Notes: generated from the letters alone by a model not told the origin. Shown: positions 23,347-36,350, counted from the stretch's first letter. The stretch is 64,000 nucleotides of DNA from Jaltomata sinuosa (GCA_003996215.1 QJPP01002912.1:698792-762791); one strand, 5' to 3'. Translations and numbers: made by a program.

Positions 23347-26300
23347 TTATTCAACAATAAAGCCTTTTATGGAAGACACATTTTTAGTCTGAAGTTTTCT
23401 TACCTGCCAATCTAAAATAGCCACTGGCAGCTCAGCATAAGATAAGTATTCAGCGATGCAAAAATCCTCAATGGGCGTAATACGTGAAGGATCTCCAATG
23501 CACTTTTGCAACATAGATACATAAAATACATGATGGACCACTTCCAATTTTGAAGGCAAATCAAGATTGTACGCCACCCTTCCGATCCTCTGAATAATCT
23601 TATATGGCCCAACATACCTGGAACTGAGCTTCCTTTTCTTTCCAAATCGCATGACGTCCTTCATAGGCAATACTTTTAGGAAAACCCAATCTTCTACATC
23701 AAAATCTAAGTCTCGTTGTCGAATATCAACATAAGACTTCTATCAACTTTGTGTTGTCTACAACCGATCTCTAATAAGCTTTACCTTCTCTATCACCTGC
23801 TGGACTAGATCGGGACCTAGCAACTCTGTTTCCCTGACCTCCAACCAACTAATTGATGACCTGCACTTCCACTCGTATAGTGCTTCGTAAGGAGCCATCT
23901 GAATACTAGCTTGGAAGATGTTATTATAAAAAAACTCAATAAGTGGTAGATGATAGTCCCAGCTTCCTTTAAAATCCAACATACATGCACATAGCATATC
24001 CTCCACGGTTTGAATAGTATGCTAAGCATGTTCGTCAGTCTGTGGATGAAAATCGATGCTAAGATTTACCTGAGTGCCTAGAACCTTCTAAAAGGATCTA
24101 CAAAAATATGATGTAAACTAAGCCCCTCGATCAGAGATAATAGATAATGGAACTCTGTGAAGGTGCACAATCTCCTGAATGTAAAGTCTGGCGTAATCCT
24201 CGGCTGAATATGTCATCTTGACTAGTAGCAAATGAGCAGATTTCATCAGCCTATCAACAATTACCCAAATAGAATCATACCTCAGTGGTGTGTGAGGCAA
24301 ACCGGTGATGAAGTCCATATTTATCATGTCCTATTTTAAGAATGGAAGCTCGATATACTGAGTTAAGCCTCCAGGTCTCTGATGTTTTGCTTTAACTTGC
24401 TGGAAGTTGGGACATCAGGCTACCATCTAGGCGATATCTCTTTTCGTTCCATTCCACCAATAAATCTGTTGAAGGTCCCAATACATCTTTGTCGCTCCAG
24501 GGTGAGCTGTATATCTAGAATAATGGGCATCCAAAAGAATCTTTGCATGGAGCTCTCCTGCTAATAGGATACATAAGCGACCTTGGTATCTAAGGACTCC
24601 ATATCCAGTTAGCTCAAATAAAGGTTGTTGCTGCTGTGGAATCCCTTTCCTCGGTTTCACTAACTCAGGATCCTCGTGCTGTCTCTCTTTTACTTCAGTG
24701 ATGAAGGAAGATTCTTTCCTATTCTGAATGACAACATCTCCACCCTCTGCAGCTAATAACCGCACCTGTAAACTAGCTAGCTGGCATAGATCTTTGGTTA
24801 TTTTACCTTATCGGCTTCAACGTGGCTTAGACTATCCATGGACTTTAGGCTAAGTGCATCAGCAACAAAATTACCTTTGATGGGATGATATAAAATGTCA
24901 ACATCATAGTCCTTTACCAATTCTAGCCATCTCCTCTATCATAGGTTCAACTCTCTCTGCTTAAATAAATATTGAAGGCTCTGGTGGTCGGTGAAAACTT
25001 TAATATGTACCCCGTATAGATAATTCTGCCAAATCTTCAGGGCAAAGATAACTACAACCAAGTCAATATTGTGAGTATGATAGTTCTATTCATATTTTTA
25101 GAGTTGTCTAGAAGTGTATGCGATATCCTTGCCATGCTGCATAAGAACACAGCCTAGGAAAACTCTTGATGCATCACAATAGACAACATAACCTATGGTG
25201 CCATCCAGAAGAGTCAAGACAGGCGTTGTGGTAAGCCTTTTCTTTAGCTCCTGGAAACTCTGCTTGCATTCCTTATTCCACTGAAACTTAGTTGCCTTAT
25301 GTATCAACTTCTCAGTGGTGCGGAGATAGAGGAGAATCCCTCCACAAACCTATGGTAATATCCTACCAAGCCTAAAAAGCTACCAACCTATGTCAGATTT
25401 AAGGACCTTGTCCAGTTCATCACTGCTTCAATATTTTGGCCATCAACCCTGATACCATTCCCGGTGATAACATGACCAAGAAAAGCTGCAGAAGTTAGCC
25501 AAAATTCATATTAAGAGAATTTAGCATATAACCTATAGTCCTGGAGAGTCAACAATATAGCTCGCAAGTGGTCTACATGCTCGACTTCCAATCATGAATA
25601 TATCAGGATGTCATCAATAAACACAATCACAAATACGTCCAAGAATAATTTGAAGACCTGGTTCATAAGACCCATAAATGCTGCTAGGGAATTAGTAAGA
25701 CCGAAAGACATGACAAGGAATTCAAAATGGCCATACCTCATCCTGAAAGGTGTCTTTGGGATATCAGTATCCCTAACTCACGGCTAATGGTAACTGGATC
25801 ACAAGTCAATATTAGAAAAACATTTGGCACCGTCTAATTGGTCGAACAAGTCATCAATCCCTAAAAGAGGATATTTATTCTTGATCGTGACTTTATTTAG
25901 CTTCCTGTAGTCAATACACATCCGTAAGGAACCATCTTTTTTTTGAACAAATAACATTGGAGAACCCTACGGGGATGTACTTGGCCTAATAAAGCCTTTA
26001 TCGAGAAAGTCCTTCAACTGTTCCTTCAATTCCCTTAGCTATGCAGGAGACATTTTATAGGGAGGAAGGTATAGACCGCGTATTAGGAAGAAAGTTTATA
26101 ACAAAGTCAATTTCCCTTTTTGGGGGAATTCATGGAAGCTCGTCAGGGAATATCGACAGAAATTCATTCACAAGGAACTGACTGAAGAGTCGCTGGCTCC
26201 TTATCTGTATCCATGACATGAACTAGATAGTATATATAGCCTTTATCAATCAACTTCTAAGTCTTAAGGTATGAAATATACTTATCCCTGGGCGTGGCTG

Positions 26301-26652
26301 AATTACCTTTCCATTCCAAGACTGGCTCACCTGAAACATAAAATATGACCAGCTTTGCACGATAATCAATATTAGCATAAAAAGATTCCAACTAATCCAT
26401 ACCTATAATGACATTGAAGTCTAGCATAGTCAATTAAACTAAATCATCAGAGGTGGGACAATCACTAATTAACATCATACAGCCTTGGTAGACACAACTA
26501 GATATAATAGAGTTGCCAACTGGTATAGCCACCTTAACTGACTGCGGCAATAACTCACATCTCATGTTAAGCTTATAAGTAATAAATGAAGTAATATATG
26601 AAAATGTAGATTTGGGATCTATCAATGCATAAACAGCTTGAGAAAGTATCAT
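23347..26652 (-). pseudogene. E4 Ty3/gypsy pol: protease, reverse transcriptase, RNase H, integrase
   Basis: The pieces run in the usual gypsy order on the minus strand. The protease (26434-26652) carries ALIDPKST, where the family has D-[ST/P]-G-[ST], so the glycine is replaced by lysine. The reverse transcriptase region (about 25480-25990) has VFIDDILIYS with the FIDD catalytic box at 25610-25621. RNase H lies near 24850-25310 (VVYCDASR, SRQL). The zinc-binding and linker part of integrase is at 24427-24765 (HPGATKMYWDL). The core has MDFITGLP and IISDRGA at 24118-24327, then 23758-24006. The C-terminal part (23347-23670) has RFGKKRKLSSRYVGPY and 'PVAILDWQVRKL', the chromodomain-like end typical of Solanaceae elements. 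Many stops and several frameshifts separate these pieces, so no functional polyprotein is possible. Confidence 0.88.
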
Positions 26653-27118
26653 AATATACCTGTGACAATATTTGGGGATGCCTCTGAATCCTGTCGACTT
26701 GTGAGTGCATAAAAGCGGTTCTGGTCATCGGTGGAACCTGAGGTCTCTCCTCCACTTCTCCCCCTACCACGGCCCTGAGTATACCTTGAGCCTGCTGGAG
26801 GAGGCAGACTGAGGGTGAAGAGGTTATTGCAAATCCTGAAGGCTGAGTTGGCTCACCTCTGTCCAACCTTAGGCATCGGCTGATAAAGTATCATGTTTTC
26901 CCACAGTGATAACATACACCTAAACCCAGTCTACACTGCCCAGTGTACGGCTTACCACACTGTGCACATGGAGGAGTAGGCTACCTCATCTACTCGAAAT
27001 ACTTCTGTCGACAGCCCTCAGACCGTCCTAAGCTCTGCCCTAGTCTTGACTGACTATAATAATCAAACAGCTGGCCTCGTATATGTGCTGGAGCATTACC
27101 TGCTGGGCGGGGTAGATA
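26653..27118 (-). pseudogene. E4 gag C-terminal fragment with zinc knuckle
   Basis: The minus strand encodes a Cys-rich segment (about 26880-26970) with CAQCGKPYTGQC and CYHCGKT. This corresponds to the CCHC nucleic-acid-binding knuckle of gag, preceded by 'NAPAHIRGQLFDYY' and a Ser/Arg/Gln-rich linker. A stop follows the second Cys pair. A downstream frame (26573-26866) covers the Gly/Arg-rich linker to protease. The N-terminal capsid part and the whole 5' LTR are absent: similarity ends near 27118, where anonymous DNA begins. E4 is thus 5'-truncated. Confidence 0.7.
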
Positions 27119-27665
27119 TTGTTCTTCTTGGGTTCTTGAGTATTCAGAGTTTGTTTTTTCTCTTGCTATTTGAAAAGCAAGAATGTCAAGCTTTCAGTTT
27201 GTCAGAAAGTTGAGATTCTTTGGTGAAGCTCAACTCTCGTCTCAGTTTTGCTGCCCGAAAAAGGGTAAAATCACCTCTTTACTTTACTGTTTTCTCAGTC
27301 TTATCAATGTGTTGGTTTGCTGTGATTGATATGATTGTATCAAAGTTAATTTAGTAGTTTGGTTGGTTGTGGTTGATTTGTTTGATCAAGGAAAATGGGT
27401 AGAGTCTTTGGGGAATAGTCGAGCTCGGGAGAAGCTTTGAACTAACTGGTTTGGCTTCTCCCAAGAGATCCTAAGGACCTGAAACTCCCCTAATTCCCTT
27501 GGATTATTCGAGTAGCCAGTGTTCATGATTTGTATGATGAGATAGGAGTCTTTAATAAACCCATTGAGCATGATTTTGATAGCTAAATGAGTTTGTGATT
27601 CCTACCGCCCCTCATTTTTCTCTCTTAATGTTTCCTTGAGAATATATTAGTAGTATGTGTGTTTC
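27119..27665 (+). other. Anonymous intron-like stretch left of E5
   Basis: The sequence is T-rich and shows no LTR or retroelement protein. At 27185 an ATG opens 28 codons (MSSFQFVRKLRFFGEA and on) that run to a possible 5' splice site AG|GTAAAA near 27268. T-rich, intron-like sequence follows. The same texture resumes at 36703 on the other side of E5. It could be a fragment of a host gene or of an unrecognised transposon. Coding is not proven. Confidence 0.3.
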
Positions 27666-28219
27666 TGTCACGACCCAACCCACCGGGCCGTGCGGGCGCC
27701 TACTCTAACCACCTAGATAGATGAACCCTCACCACCCGTCCAACAGGCAACTCGCGGAAATTAAAGTAAACCATTAATCAGTCCATTTTTATAAATGAGA
27801 AATTCTTTTACAGAAAATGTTCATAAAATAGACGACTTAAAGAATTTGCGGAAAACCTTTACAACCTTTAAAAAAACCCTCCCTAGGACCTAGTCTAAGC
27901 AGGTACAAGAGCTACTACAAGATTTATACAGAACATGTAAAAGAGACACAACTTCCTTCATGGAATCGAAGGACAGAAGTTGTTGGAGATCACCATCGTC
28001 ATGTACCAATGAAACATCACCAACCCTGCAACCAGACTATACCAAAAAGGTATAGCAAGAGTAGAGTCAGTACAACCACACGTACTTGTAGGTATCATCG
28101 GTCGACCCGAATCCACATGTACCATTAAATAGGAAAATAGGGAAAAACATGAAAATAAACATTATAGCTCTCTCCTTCACCTTTAACCTTGACCCTGACA
28201 TCTAGGACTTCCCAAGTCT

Positions 28220-28335
28220 CACTCATAACTAGACTTCTCAAGGTCGCCTTGTCACCCAGACTTCCCAAGTCACCTTGTCACCTAGACTTCCCAAGTCACC
28301 TTGACACGTAGACTTCCCAAGTCACCTTTAACCTT
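28220..28335. repeat. ~30-bp minisatellite in E5 3' LTR
   Basis: About four units of 'cttcccaagtcaccttg' joined by 'acacctaga' or similar. The same array is at 33933-34035 in the other LTR. Confidence 0.8.
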
Positions 28336-28799
28336 TACCCCAATCAACTACCTTGACTAAATACCCAGACTAAATCTGGCCCACTGCCCAACCAAACCAC
28401 TTATACCCAAGTATTACCTACCATTTTTCGGACTTTCCCGGACCTCTAGGACAACTTTACCACCTGGTTATATTAACCAATAACCACACCCAGACTCTCA
28501 GTCTTCCTCTATACACACCAACCACATGCAATTCACCTAACAACCATTGACACCTTCAATGACCACCATAGAGCTACATCTAAATCCTTTCTTGGATCAC
28601 ATAACCCGGACCCTCCAAGGGTCCTCCATCCACACCTAAGTGTTCAACAGACTACCCCGGTCTACATCAAGACCCACCCTTATCTTATTAACTATGACAA
28701 TTCATGACCGCCATTATTACACTTAATGACATTAATTTATGAGCACATACCCTCTTTTAAATAGTCAAAACCCACCCGGATTCCCCTCAAACATCTAGT

Positions 28800-29270
28800 A
28801 TTAACATGACAAATCGGTTTACACCAAGACCAACTAACAACCAACATGATAACCCGGTCTACACCAACACCAACTAATAACATAATATAGCAACCCGACC
28901 TACACCAAGACCAACTTACGACATACTACAACAATCCGGCCTACACTAAGACCAAACTAGTAACATAATATAGCAACCCGACCTATACCAAGACCAAACT
29001 CACAATATACCATAACAACCCGGCCTACACCAAGACCAAACTAATAACATAATATAGCAACCCGGCCTATACCATGACCAAACTCACAATATACCATAAC
29101 AACCCGGCCTACCCCAAGACCAAACTAATAACATAATATAGTAACCCGGCCTATACCAAGACCAAACTCACAATATACCATAACAACTCGGCCTACACCA
29201 AGACCAAACTAATAACATAATATAGCAACCCGACCTATACCAAGACCAAACCCAATAGATATAATAGGAT
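28800..29270. repeat. ~42/84-bp tandem array in E5 3' LTR
   Basis: Alternating half-units each end in 'caacccggcctacaccaag' and 'accaaact', followed by either 'aataacataatatag' or 'cacaatataccataa'. The two half-units form an ~84-bp dimer repeated several times. The matching array in the other LTR is at 34510-34965. Confidence 0.85.
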
Positions 29271-29396
29271 TCCCGATCACTCAAGAACCACCAACAAATG
29301 TCACATTTCAATAAAATAGCCCGGTCCACTCATAGAACCATTAATAGTCAATGCAATACAACAATAACAATGCAATGATACAGTAAAATAAACCCG

Positions 29397-29662
29397 TACC
29401 AGGCGTGGTACCCGAGCCAACCATTAGTATCCCATACCAAACGTGGTACTCGAGCCAACCATTTGTGATACCTGTACCAGGCGTGGTATCCGAGCCAACC
29501 GTTAGTATATCTTGTACCATGCGTGGTACCCGAGCCAACTGTTAGTATTATCCCATACCAGGCGTGGTACCCGAGCCAACTATTTGTTATACCCATACCA
29601 GGCGTGATACCCGAGCCAACCGTTAGTATACCCGTACCAGGCATGGTACTCGAGCCAATCGA
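29397..29662. repeat. ~37-bp tandem array, seven units, with internal dyad
   Basis: Seven copies of 'taccaggcgtggtacccgag' plus 'ccaac' are separated by short 'cgttagtataccc'-like linkers. Each core contains TACCAGGCGTGGTA, a 5-bp stem around a 4-base centre. The 5' LTR has only three copies (35098-35198). Confidence 0.9.
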
Positions 29663-30589
29663 ATATCAACAATCTACAGTCAAATAATCCACAAATAACT
29701 TGTAAACCAACAAGCAACACACCGTTCAATTCACATACTATAAAACATGACCCTTAGACATTCTACACAATTCCTCTAAGCCATACAATTCATACAAACA
29801 CTTAGATAAGAGTACAAAATATACAACATTCACAGGAATCGTAAGCCATCACCTACCCTCCTTCCCGGGTATATAACTTAGCCTAAACCTCCGTCTGGAG
29901 GCCAAACACACTCACCCTTTATTTACGAATAATGAACGGTTCCCTTTTTAGCATAATTCAATAACCACATTGATTTCGAACTTGCATAAATAATAACAAT
30001 GTGAATTACCACCCCTTAGCCCATAGCAAAACTAACACTACTTATCATGCCCTTCATATTCCCGAAACCTCACCTAGGAGTTTCCCATTTAGTTATCCTT
30101 GCAATTCCCGGTTCTCGGAACCATCCCGACATCCCAGTCCCTGAGCCCTATCATCTTATCATACCAGGACAACATAAACAACCCCAAATAATTATCAATA
30201 TCCCACAATTTAATCCAACCAATTCCTAGCACACACATAACCAACACCGAATCCACCAGACTCCGTGCCCGGAGGCCTAATCATGAATTCTCCATTACCA
30301 CTAGATAATAAGTACAGAATGTAAGTAGGTCTATCTACTCAATGAAAACCTAGCCTACCTGGGCGCCAAGCAGCTGCAACCGTGTGTTTCTGGCTCTGTG
30401 GAGGCGTTCCTAGTGGTCCTGCAAGCCCGATTTTGTGGTTTCGTGTCCTTTTTACCGAAATTCCTCCTCCCTATGGCTCCCAAGCCTTGGAGCAGCCTAG
30501 GAGGGTTTTTGGAATAGCTCTAGTCCGTGTTGGGCTGAATGGAAGAGAATGAAATTAAAAACCCATTTTCTAGGTTTTCTTGTCACGTT

Positions 30590-30730
30590 GCTCCGCTATA
30601 GCAGTCCCCGCTCTGCTATAGCGGTACCACCGTAGCGGACCCTACCACTATAGCAGTGTTGACCCGCATTGACTTACACTATAGCGAAGGTCGCTACAGA
30701 AGTGTGTCAACTGCTATGGCGGTTGACATG
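30590..30730. repeat. CTATAG palindrome cluster in E5 3' LTR
   Basis: Several variants of CCGCTATAGCGG, a 12-base perfect palindrome, are packed in ~140 bases. They lie about 350-490 bases from the LTR start in the direction of transcription, so in the presumed U3 region. Clusters of the same motif occur at 36140-36350, 63185-63345 and, weaker, at 32150-32225. Confidence 0.85.
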
Positions 30731-31076
30731 GGACAGAAAGTCATAAAGTCCCCCAATAGTGTCCATTTTACAACACACTTATTTTTTCGATATTCCGGAA
30801 CAACCCCTTCACGTCAACCTCGATTTTGGGAGCTCTACTTACCCGAATTCGATTCCAAAAAGTCCCCCAGACTCCTTTATGTCTTAGCTACAAGGAAAAC
30901 TAGCTCGAACCAAGATATCTAACCTAATCCTTACTCGGATTTGCCTAGACCCTACCTCGCTCCAAAACCGATCGAGACTAGCCTAGCCCAAAATTTTCAA
31001 CTCCCAAACCCGGAAGTTTTCTAACTCGAAACTTGGCATGAATGGTTTACCCATAATGACAAACCTGGTCATTACA

Positions 31077-33367
31077 ACAGATACCAATTTACCCATCGTT
31101 CGTCCTCAAACGATCTCTACGGCGGAGAGAAAGAACAAGCCCGTCCCTCTCTCTTAATGCTCTACCATGACAGCGTAAATATAATCTTATGCAAACCACC
31201 AAAAACCTCCCAATCCCTTGGTATACCCAACTCAGCCAAAAATTTAACTCACTTCCGCTCTATCAAGGAATTCCTTCCTTCGAGCTGCACAAGGCAACTT
31301 GATTACCCCTCCCCGAGTGCCCAAGAAATCTGGGGCCTCATCGAAACACCGGAGCTAAAGAAACTCAACGAATGACCCAAAATAATTTTACATGACAAGG
31401 GAACCAGATCCCACCATGGCGACCCCTTTTCTGCTATACACGGATTTCTACTAACCCGAACTCCATTCCGGAAGCTTCCTATGGGGTACTATTCCCCTCA
31501 CTTATCATCCTATCACCTTACTCCTATCAACACTATACCCCGAGATACCACGTACCTCTAAACAACACAACAACAAAAATTCAATTGAAACCCATCCTAG
31601 CCTGAGATTTTGTCGACTCTCACCTTAGGGGGAACTCTATCTGGGCACTTACACCCTAGCCGAGGCTAAAACTGGTACACCCCTACCTCTCAAAGGGCAG
31701 TAAAACTGGGTAGTATCATGGTCAAAAAGAGAGACAATAATGATAAAAGTTCATTTTAATAACCCCACTCCTTCGATTGACCCTACACTAAGGATTTTCA
31801 ATAATAAACCAGTCAATAATCACCCTCATAACATAGCCTACGAGCAGTGTCCAACACTACTCAATCAATTATGGGTCATCTTTTCAAATTCCACATGGGT
31901 GACTATACTCACCAATGGTCAATCACAATCTTATCAATACCCCGGGCTACCATGTCTACCCTTTCTTTTCTTCGCGTATGGATGCTAAATTTCTGACAAA
32001 TTCCCTTCTACGCGTACTATATAAGCTAAATCGTTGGTTTAATTTCCTTGTTTTACAAAGCAATTTGCATCTTAATACTTGCTTTTACATTGCCCTCGAG
32101 AATGAATGAGAACAAGGGCTAACACGGTGAGGCTCCTGCCTCACGCCCTTTCCCCTATAGCGGTGGTCACTCTGTTATAGCAATTCTGCCTTAACGGTTG
32201 GCTTCCGCTAGAGCGGTCCCGACAGTAACAATACATGAAATTTTTATTTCCAGCTAAATGCACTCATCCCCCTTCCCAGTTATCACTGTCTAAACCTGTA
32301 AATCCCGCCATGGTCTTAAACCACCCTCAAGACCATTCTCGGTATTATTGAATCACAAATCAACATGAAACTTCATGAAATACAAAGAATCACAACAACA
32401 TTTGATTCCCGACAATATCTTCCCGCCATTAGACACTAATGGCTCCCTTGTTCCCTTGGTTCCCAACCAAGTCCCGACTGTCCTGAAATAAGAGTTTCCC
32501 TACAGTCCACAACCCTTTTTTGTTCCCTTACCATCTATACCCGAATGTAATGCAAACAATTTCAATTAAGGCATATCGCAATTTATTATTTAAAACAATC
32601 ACAGTTTTCAAAGCTGGAAATAATTTTTCCTTAAGTTACAATCATGAGTTACCAAAAAATTTTGTTACCGTAGTTCCTGCCATCAAGCAATGATAGCCCT
32701 TTTTCCCTCATAGTTCCTAACCAATCTCGACTGTCCTGAAACTAGAGTTTCCCTACAGTCGTAAGCCTCGTCCCCTTACCATTTTTACCAATGGCAAGCC
32801 CGTTTCAAAAATGTAGCACCACTTTACTGACCAATTTTAAGTACACATAAAAAGTCATTATCAACCAAAGCACACCAATTCAAGTTATGACTCCTCCCGG
32901 ACCAAAACATTCAAAGAAAATCAAATAATTGCACACCACACATTTGCAGTCATTCAAACAACATCAATACTCATAAGCACAATCTCAAGTCTCAAGCTTA
33001 AACAGTCAATCAAATCAGTTTCATTGCTTTTTATTCGCCTCATGGATGACCATTAGCCGATCCATCCATACATTTACATAGCCTCCCTGTCCAGATACAG
33101 GGAGACACCAATTTGATTACCCAAAGTCCAATGACATCCTTTACCTTGTTGAGACACCAATTAGAATCGAGAGACACCAATTGGACACAACCCATACAAG
33201 CAAGTAACGAAACTGCACGAGAAGGAATGAAAGAGGGGAGATGTCTCCTAGAATGCCTCATAGCTCCCCAAAGATTAGATGTGGACGTCAACACACCAAT
33301 CCGTAGGACTCTATTTGATACTTTGCTTTTATACTGGGAGACTGGTAACCTAGGCTCTGATACTATC
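31077..33367 (-). mobile_element. E5 internal region, non-coding
   Basis: No retroelement protein could be recognised on either strand. The frames at 31157-31375, 33040-33294 and 33113-33418 look like chance. The left end carries 'ggacgaacgatgggtaaatt' (minus), which matches E11. An ~85-bp direct repeat containing 'gagtttccctacagtc' lies at about 32462-32545 and 32708-32790. Three 'gagacaccaatt' copies lie at 33102-33184. A diverged CTATAG cluster is at 32150-32225. Confidence 0.65.
33353..33365 (-). promoter_or_regulatory. Primer-binding site of E5 (tRNA-iMet type)
   Basis: The minus strand reads TAGTATCAGAGCC two bases after the LTR end. It matches TGGTATCAGAGCC with one change. It marks the 5' side of E5. 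Confidence 0.78.
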
Positions 33368-35097
33368 TGTCACGACCCAACCCACCGAGCCGTGCGGGTG
33401 CCTACTCCAACCACCTAGATAGACGAACCCTCACCACTCGTCCAATAGGTAACTTGCGAAAATTAAAGTAAACCATTAATCAGTCCATTTTTATACATGA
33501 GAAATTCTTTTACAGAAAATGTTCATAAAATAGATGACTTAAAGAATTTGCGGAAAACCTTTACAACCTTTAAAAACACCCTCCCTAGGACCTAGTCTAA
33601 CCAGGTACAAGAGCTACTACAAGATTTATACAAAACATGTAAAAGAGACACAACTTCCGTTATGGAATCGAAGGACAGAAGCTGTTGGAGATCACCATCG
33701 TCATGTACCTATGAAACATCACCAACCCTGCAACCAGACTATACCAAAAAGGTATAGCAAGAGTAGAGTCAGTACAACCACACGTACTGGTAGACATCAT
33801 CGGTCGACCCGAATCCACACGTACCATCATATAGGAAAACAGGGAAAAACATGAAAATAAACATTATAGCTCCCTCCTTCACCTTTAACCTTGACCCTGA
33901 CATCTAGGACTTCCCAAGTCTCACTCATAACTAGACTTCTCAAGGTCGCCTTGTCACCCAGACTTCCCAAGTCACCTTGTCACCTAGACTTCCCAAGTCA
34001 CCTTGACACGTAGACTTCCCAAGTCACCTTTAACCTTTACCCCAAATCAACTACCTTGACTAAATACCTAGACTAAATCCGGCCCACTACCCAACTAAAC
34101 CACTTATACCCAAGTATTACCTACCATTTTCCGGACTATCCCGGACCTCTAGGACAGCTTTACCACCTGGTTCTATTAACCAATAACCACACCCAGACTC
34201 TCAGTCTTCCTCTATACACACCAACCACATGCAATTCACCCAACAACCATTGACACCTTCAATGACCATCATAGAGCTACATCTAAATCCCTTCTTGGAT
34301 CACATAATCCGAACCTCAAAGGGTCCTCCATCAATACCTAAGTGTTCAACAGACTACCCCGGTCTACATCAAGACCCACCCTTAGCTTATTAACCATGAC
34401 AATTTATGACCGCCATTATTACACTTAATGACATTAATTTATGAGCAAATAACCTCTTTTAAATAGTCCAGATCCAACCGGATTCCCCTCACACATCTAG
34501 TGTTAACATGACAAACTCGGTTTACACCAAGACCAACTAACAACCAACATGATAACCCGGTCTACACCAAGACCAACTAATAACATAATATAGCAACCCG
34601 GCCTACACCAAGACCAACTTACGATATACTACAACAACCCGGCTTACACCAAGACCAAACTAGTAACATAATATAGCAACCCGACATATACCATAACCAA
34701 ACTCACAATATACCATAACAACCGAGCCTACACCAAGACTAAACTAATAACATAATATACCAATCCGGCCTATACCAAGACCAAACTCATAATATACCAT
34801 AACAACCTGGCCTACACCAAGACCAAACTAATAATATAATATAGCAACCCGACCTATACCAAGACCAAACTCACAATATACCATAACAACCCAGCCTACA
34901 CTAAGACCAAACTAATAATATAATATAGCAACCCAGCCTATACCAAGACCAAACCCAATAGATATAACAGGATTCCCGGTCACTCAAGAACCACCAACAA
35001 ATATCACATTTCAATAAAACAGCCTGGTCCACTCACGGAACCAATAACAGTCAATGCAATACAACAATAACAATGCAATGATGTAGTAAAATAAACC

Positions 35098-35198
35098 CAT
35101 ACCAGGCGTGGTACCCGAGCCAACCGTTAGTATACCAGTACCAGGCATGGTACCCGAGCCAACCGTTAGTATACCCGTACCAGGCGTGGTACCTGAGC
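35098..35198. repeat. ~37-bp tandem array, three units, in E5 5' LTR
   Basis: Three copies of the 'taccaggcgtggtacc' unit seen at 29397-29662. Confidence 0.88.
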
Positions 35199-36139
35199 CA
35201 ACCGAATATCAACAATCCACAGTCAAATAATGCACAAATAACTGTTAAACCAACAAGCAACACACCGTTCAATTCACAGACTGTAAAACAGGACCCTTAG
35301 ACATTCTACACAATTCCTCTAAGCCATGCAATTCATACAAACACTTAGATAAGAGTACAAAATCTACAACATTCACAGGAATCGTAAGTCATCACCTACC
35401 CTCCTTCCCGGGTATATAACTTAGCATCGACCTCCGTCTGGAGGCCAAACTCACTCACCCTTTATTTATGAATAATGAACGGTTCCTTTTGTAGCATAAT
35501 TTAACAACCACATTGATTTCAAACTTGCATAAATAATAACAATGTGAATTACCACCCCTTAGCCCTTAGCAAAACCAACACTACTTATCATGCCCTTCGT
35601 ATTCCCGAAACCTCACCTAGGAGTTTCCCATCTTCATACCCATTTAGTTATCCTTGCAATTCCCCATTCCCCGAACCTTTTCGATATCCCAGTCCCCGAG
35701 CCCTATCATCTTATCATACCAGGACAACATTAACAACCCCAAATAATTATCAATATCCCACAATTTAATCCATCCAATTCCTACCACACACATAACCAAC
35801 ATCGAATCCACCAGACTCCGTTCCCGAATGCCTAATCATGGATTCTCCTTTCCCACTATACAACAGGTATAGAATGTTAGCAGCTCTATCTACTAAATGA
35901 AAACCTACCTACCTGGGCGCCAAACAGCTACAACCGTGCATTTCTAGCTCTATAGAGGCATTTCTGGCTGTCCTGTATGTCCGATTCCGTGGTTTTGCAT
36001 CTTTTTTACCAAAATTCCTCCTCCTCATGACTCCCAAGCCTTGGAGCAGCCTAGGAGGGTTTTTGGAATAGCTCTCTTCTGTGTTGGTGCTGAATGGAAG
36101 AGAATGAAATTAAAAACCATTTTTTGGGTTTTCTAGTCA

Positions 36140-36350
36140 CGTTGCTCCGCTATAGCAGTCCCCGCTCTGCTATTGCAGTAACGTCGTAGAGGACCCTACC
36201 GCTATAGAAGTACCCGCTCTGCTATTGCAGTACCGTCATAGAGGACCCTACCGCTATAGCGGTGCTAACCCGTGTTGACTTCTGCTATAGCGGTAATTTC
36301 TCCACTATAGCGAATGTCGCTACAGCGGTGTGTAAACCGCTATGGCAGTT
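36140..36350. repeat. CTATAG palindrome cluster in E5 5' LTR, expanded
   Basis: Many CCGCTATAGCGG variants, including a 52-bp tandem duplication at 36161-36264. This copy would be the one upstream of the E5 transcript. Confidence 0.85.

Larger units (their letters stand above)
27666..31076 (-). repeat. E5 3' LTR
   Basis: 3.41 kb. Compared with the other LTR, the differences in the first ~175 bases are about a dozen, essentially all transitions. It carries, in order on the plus strand, a ~31-bp minisatellite (28220-28335), a ~42/84-bp array (28800-29270), a ~37-bp array of seven units (29397-29662) and a CTATAG palindrome cluster (30590-30730). Confidence 0.87.

Noticed and set aside
23347..26652. 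Endogenous pararetrovirus
   Set aside because: Domain order protease-RT-RNase H-integrase, flanking LTR and polypurine tract are those of Ty3/gypsy elements. No movement or coat protein of a caulimovirus type was seen.
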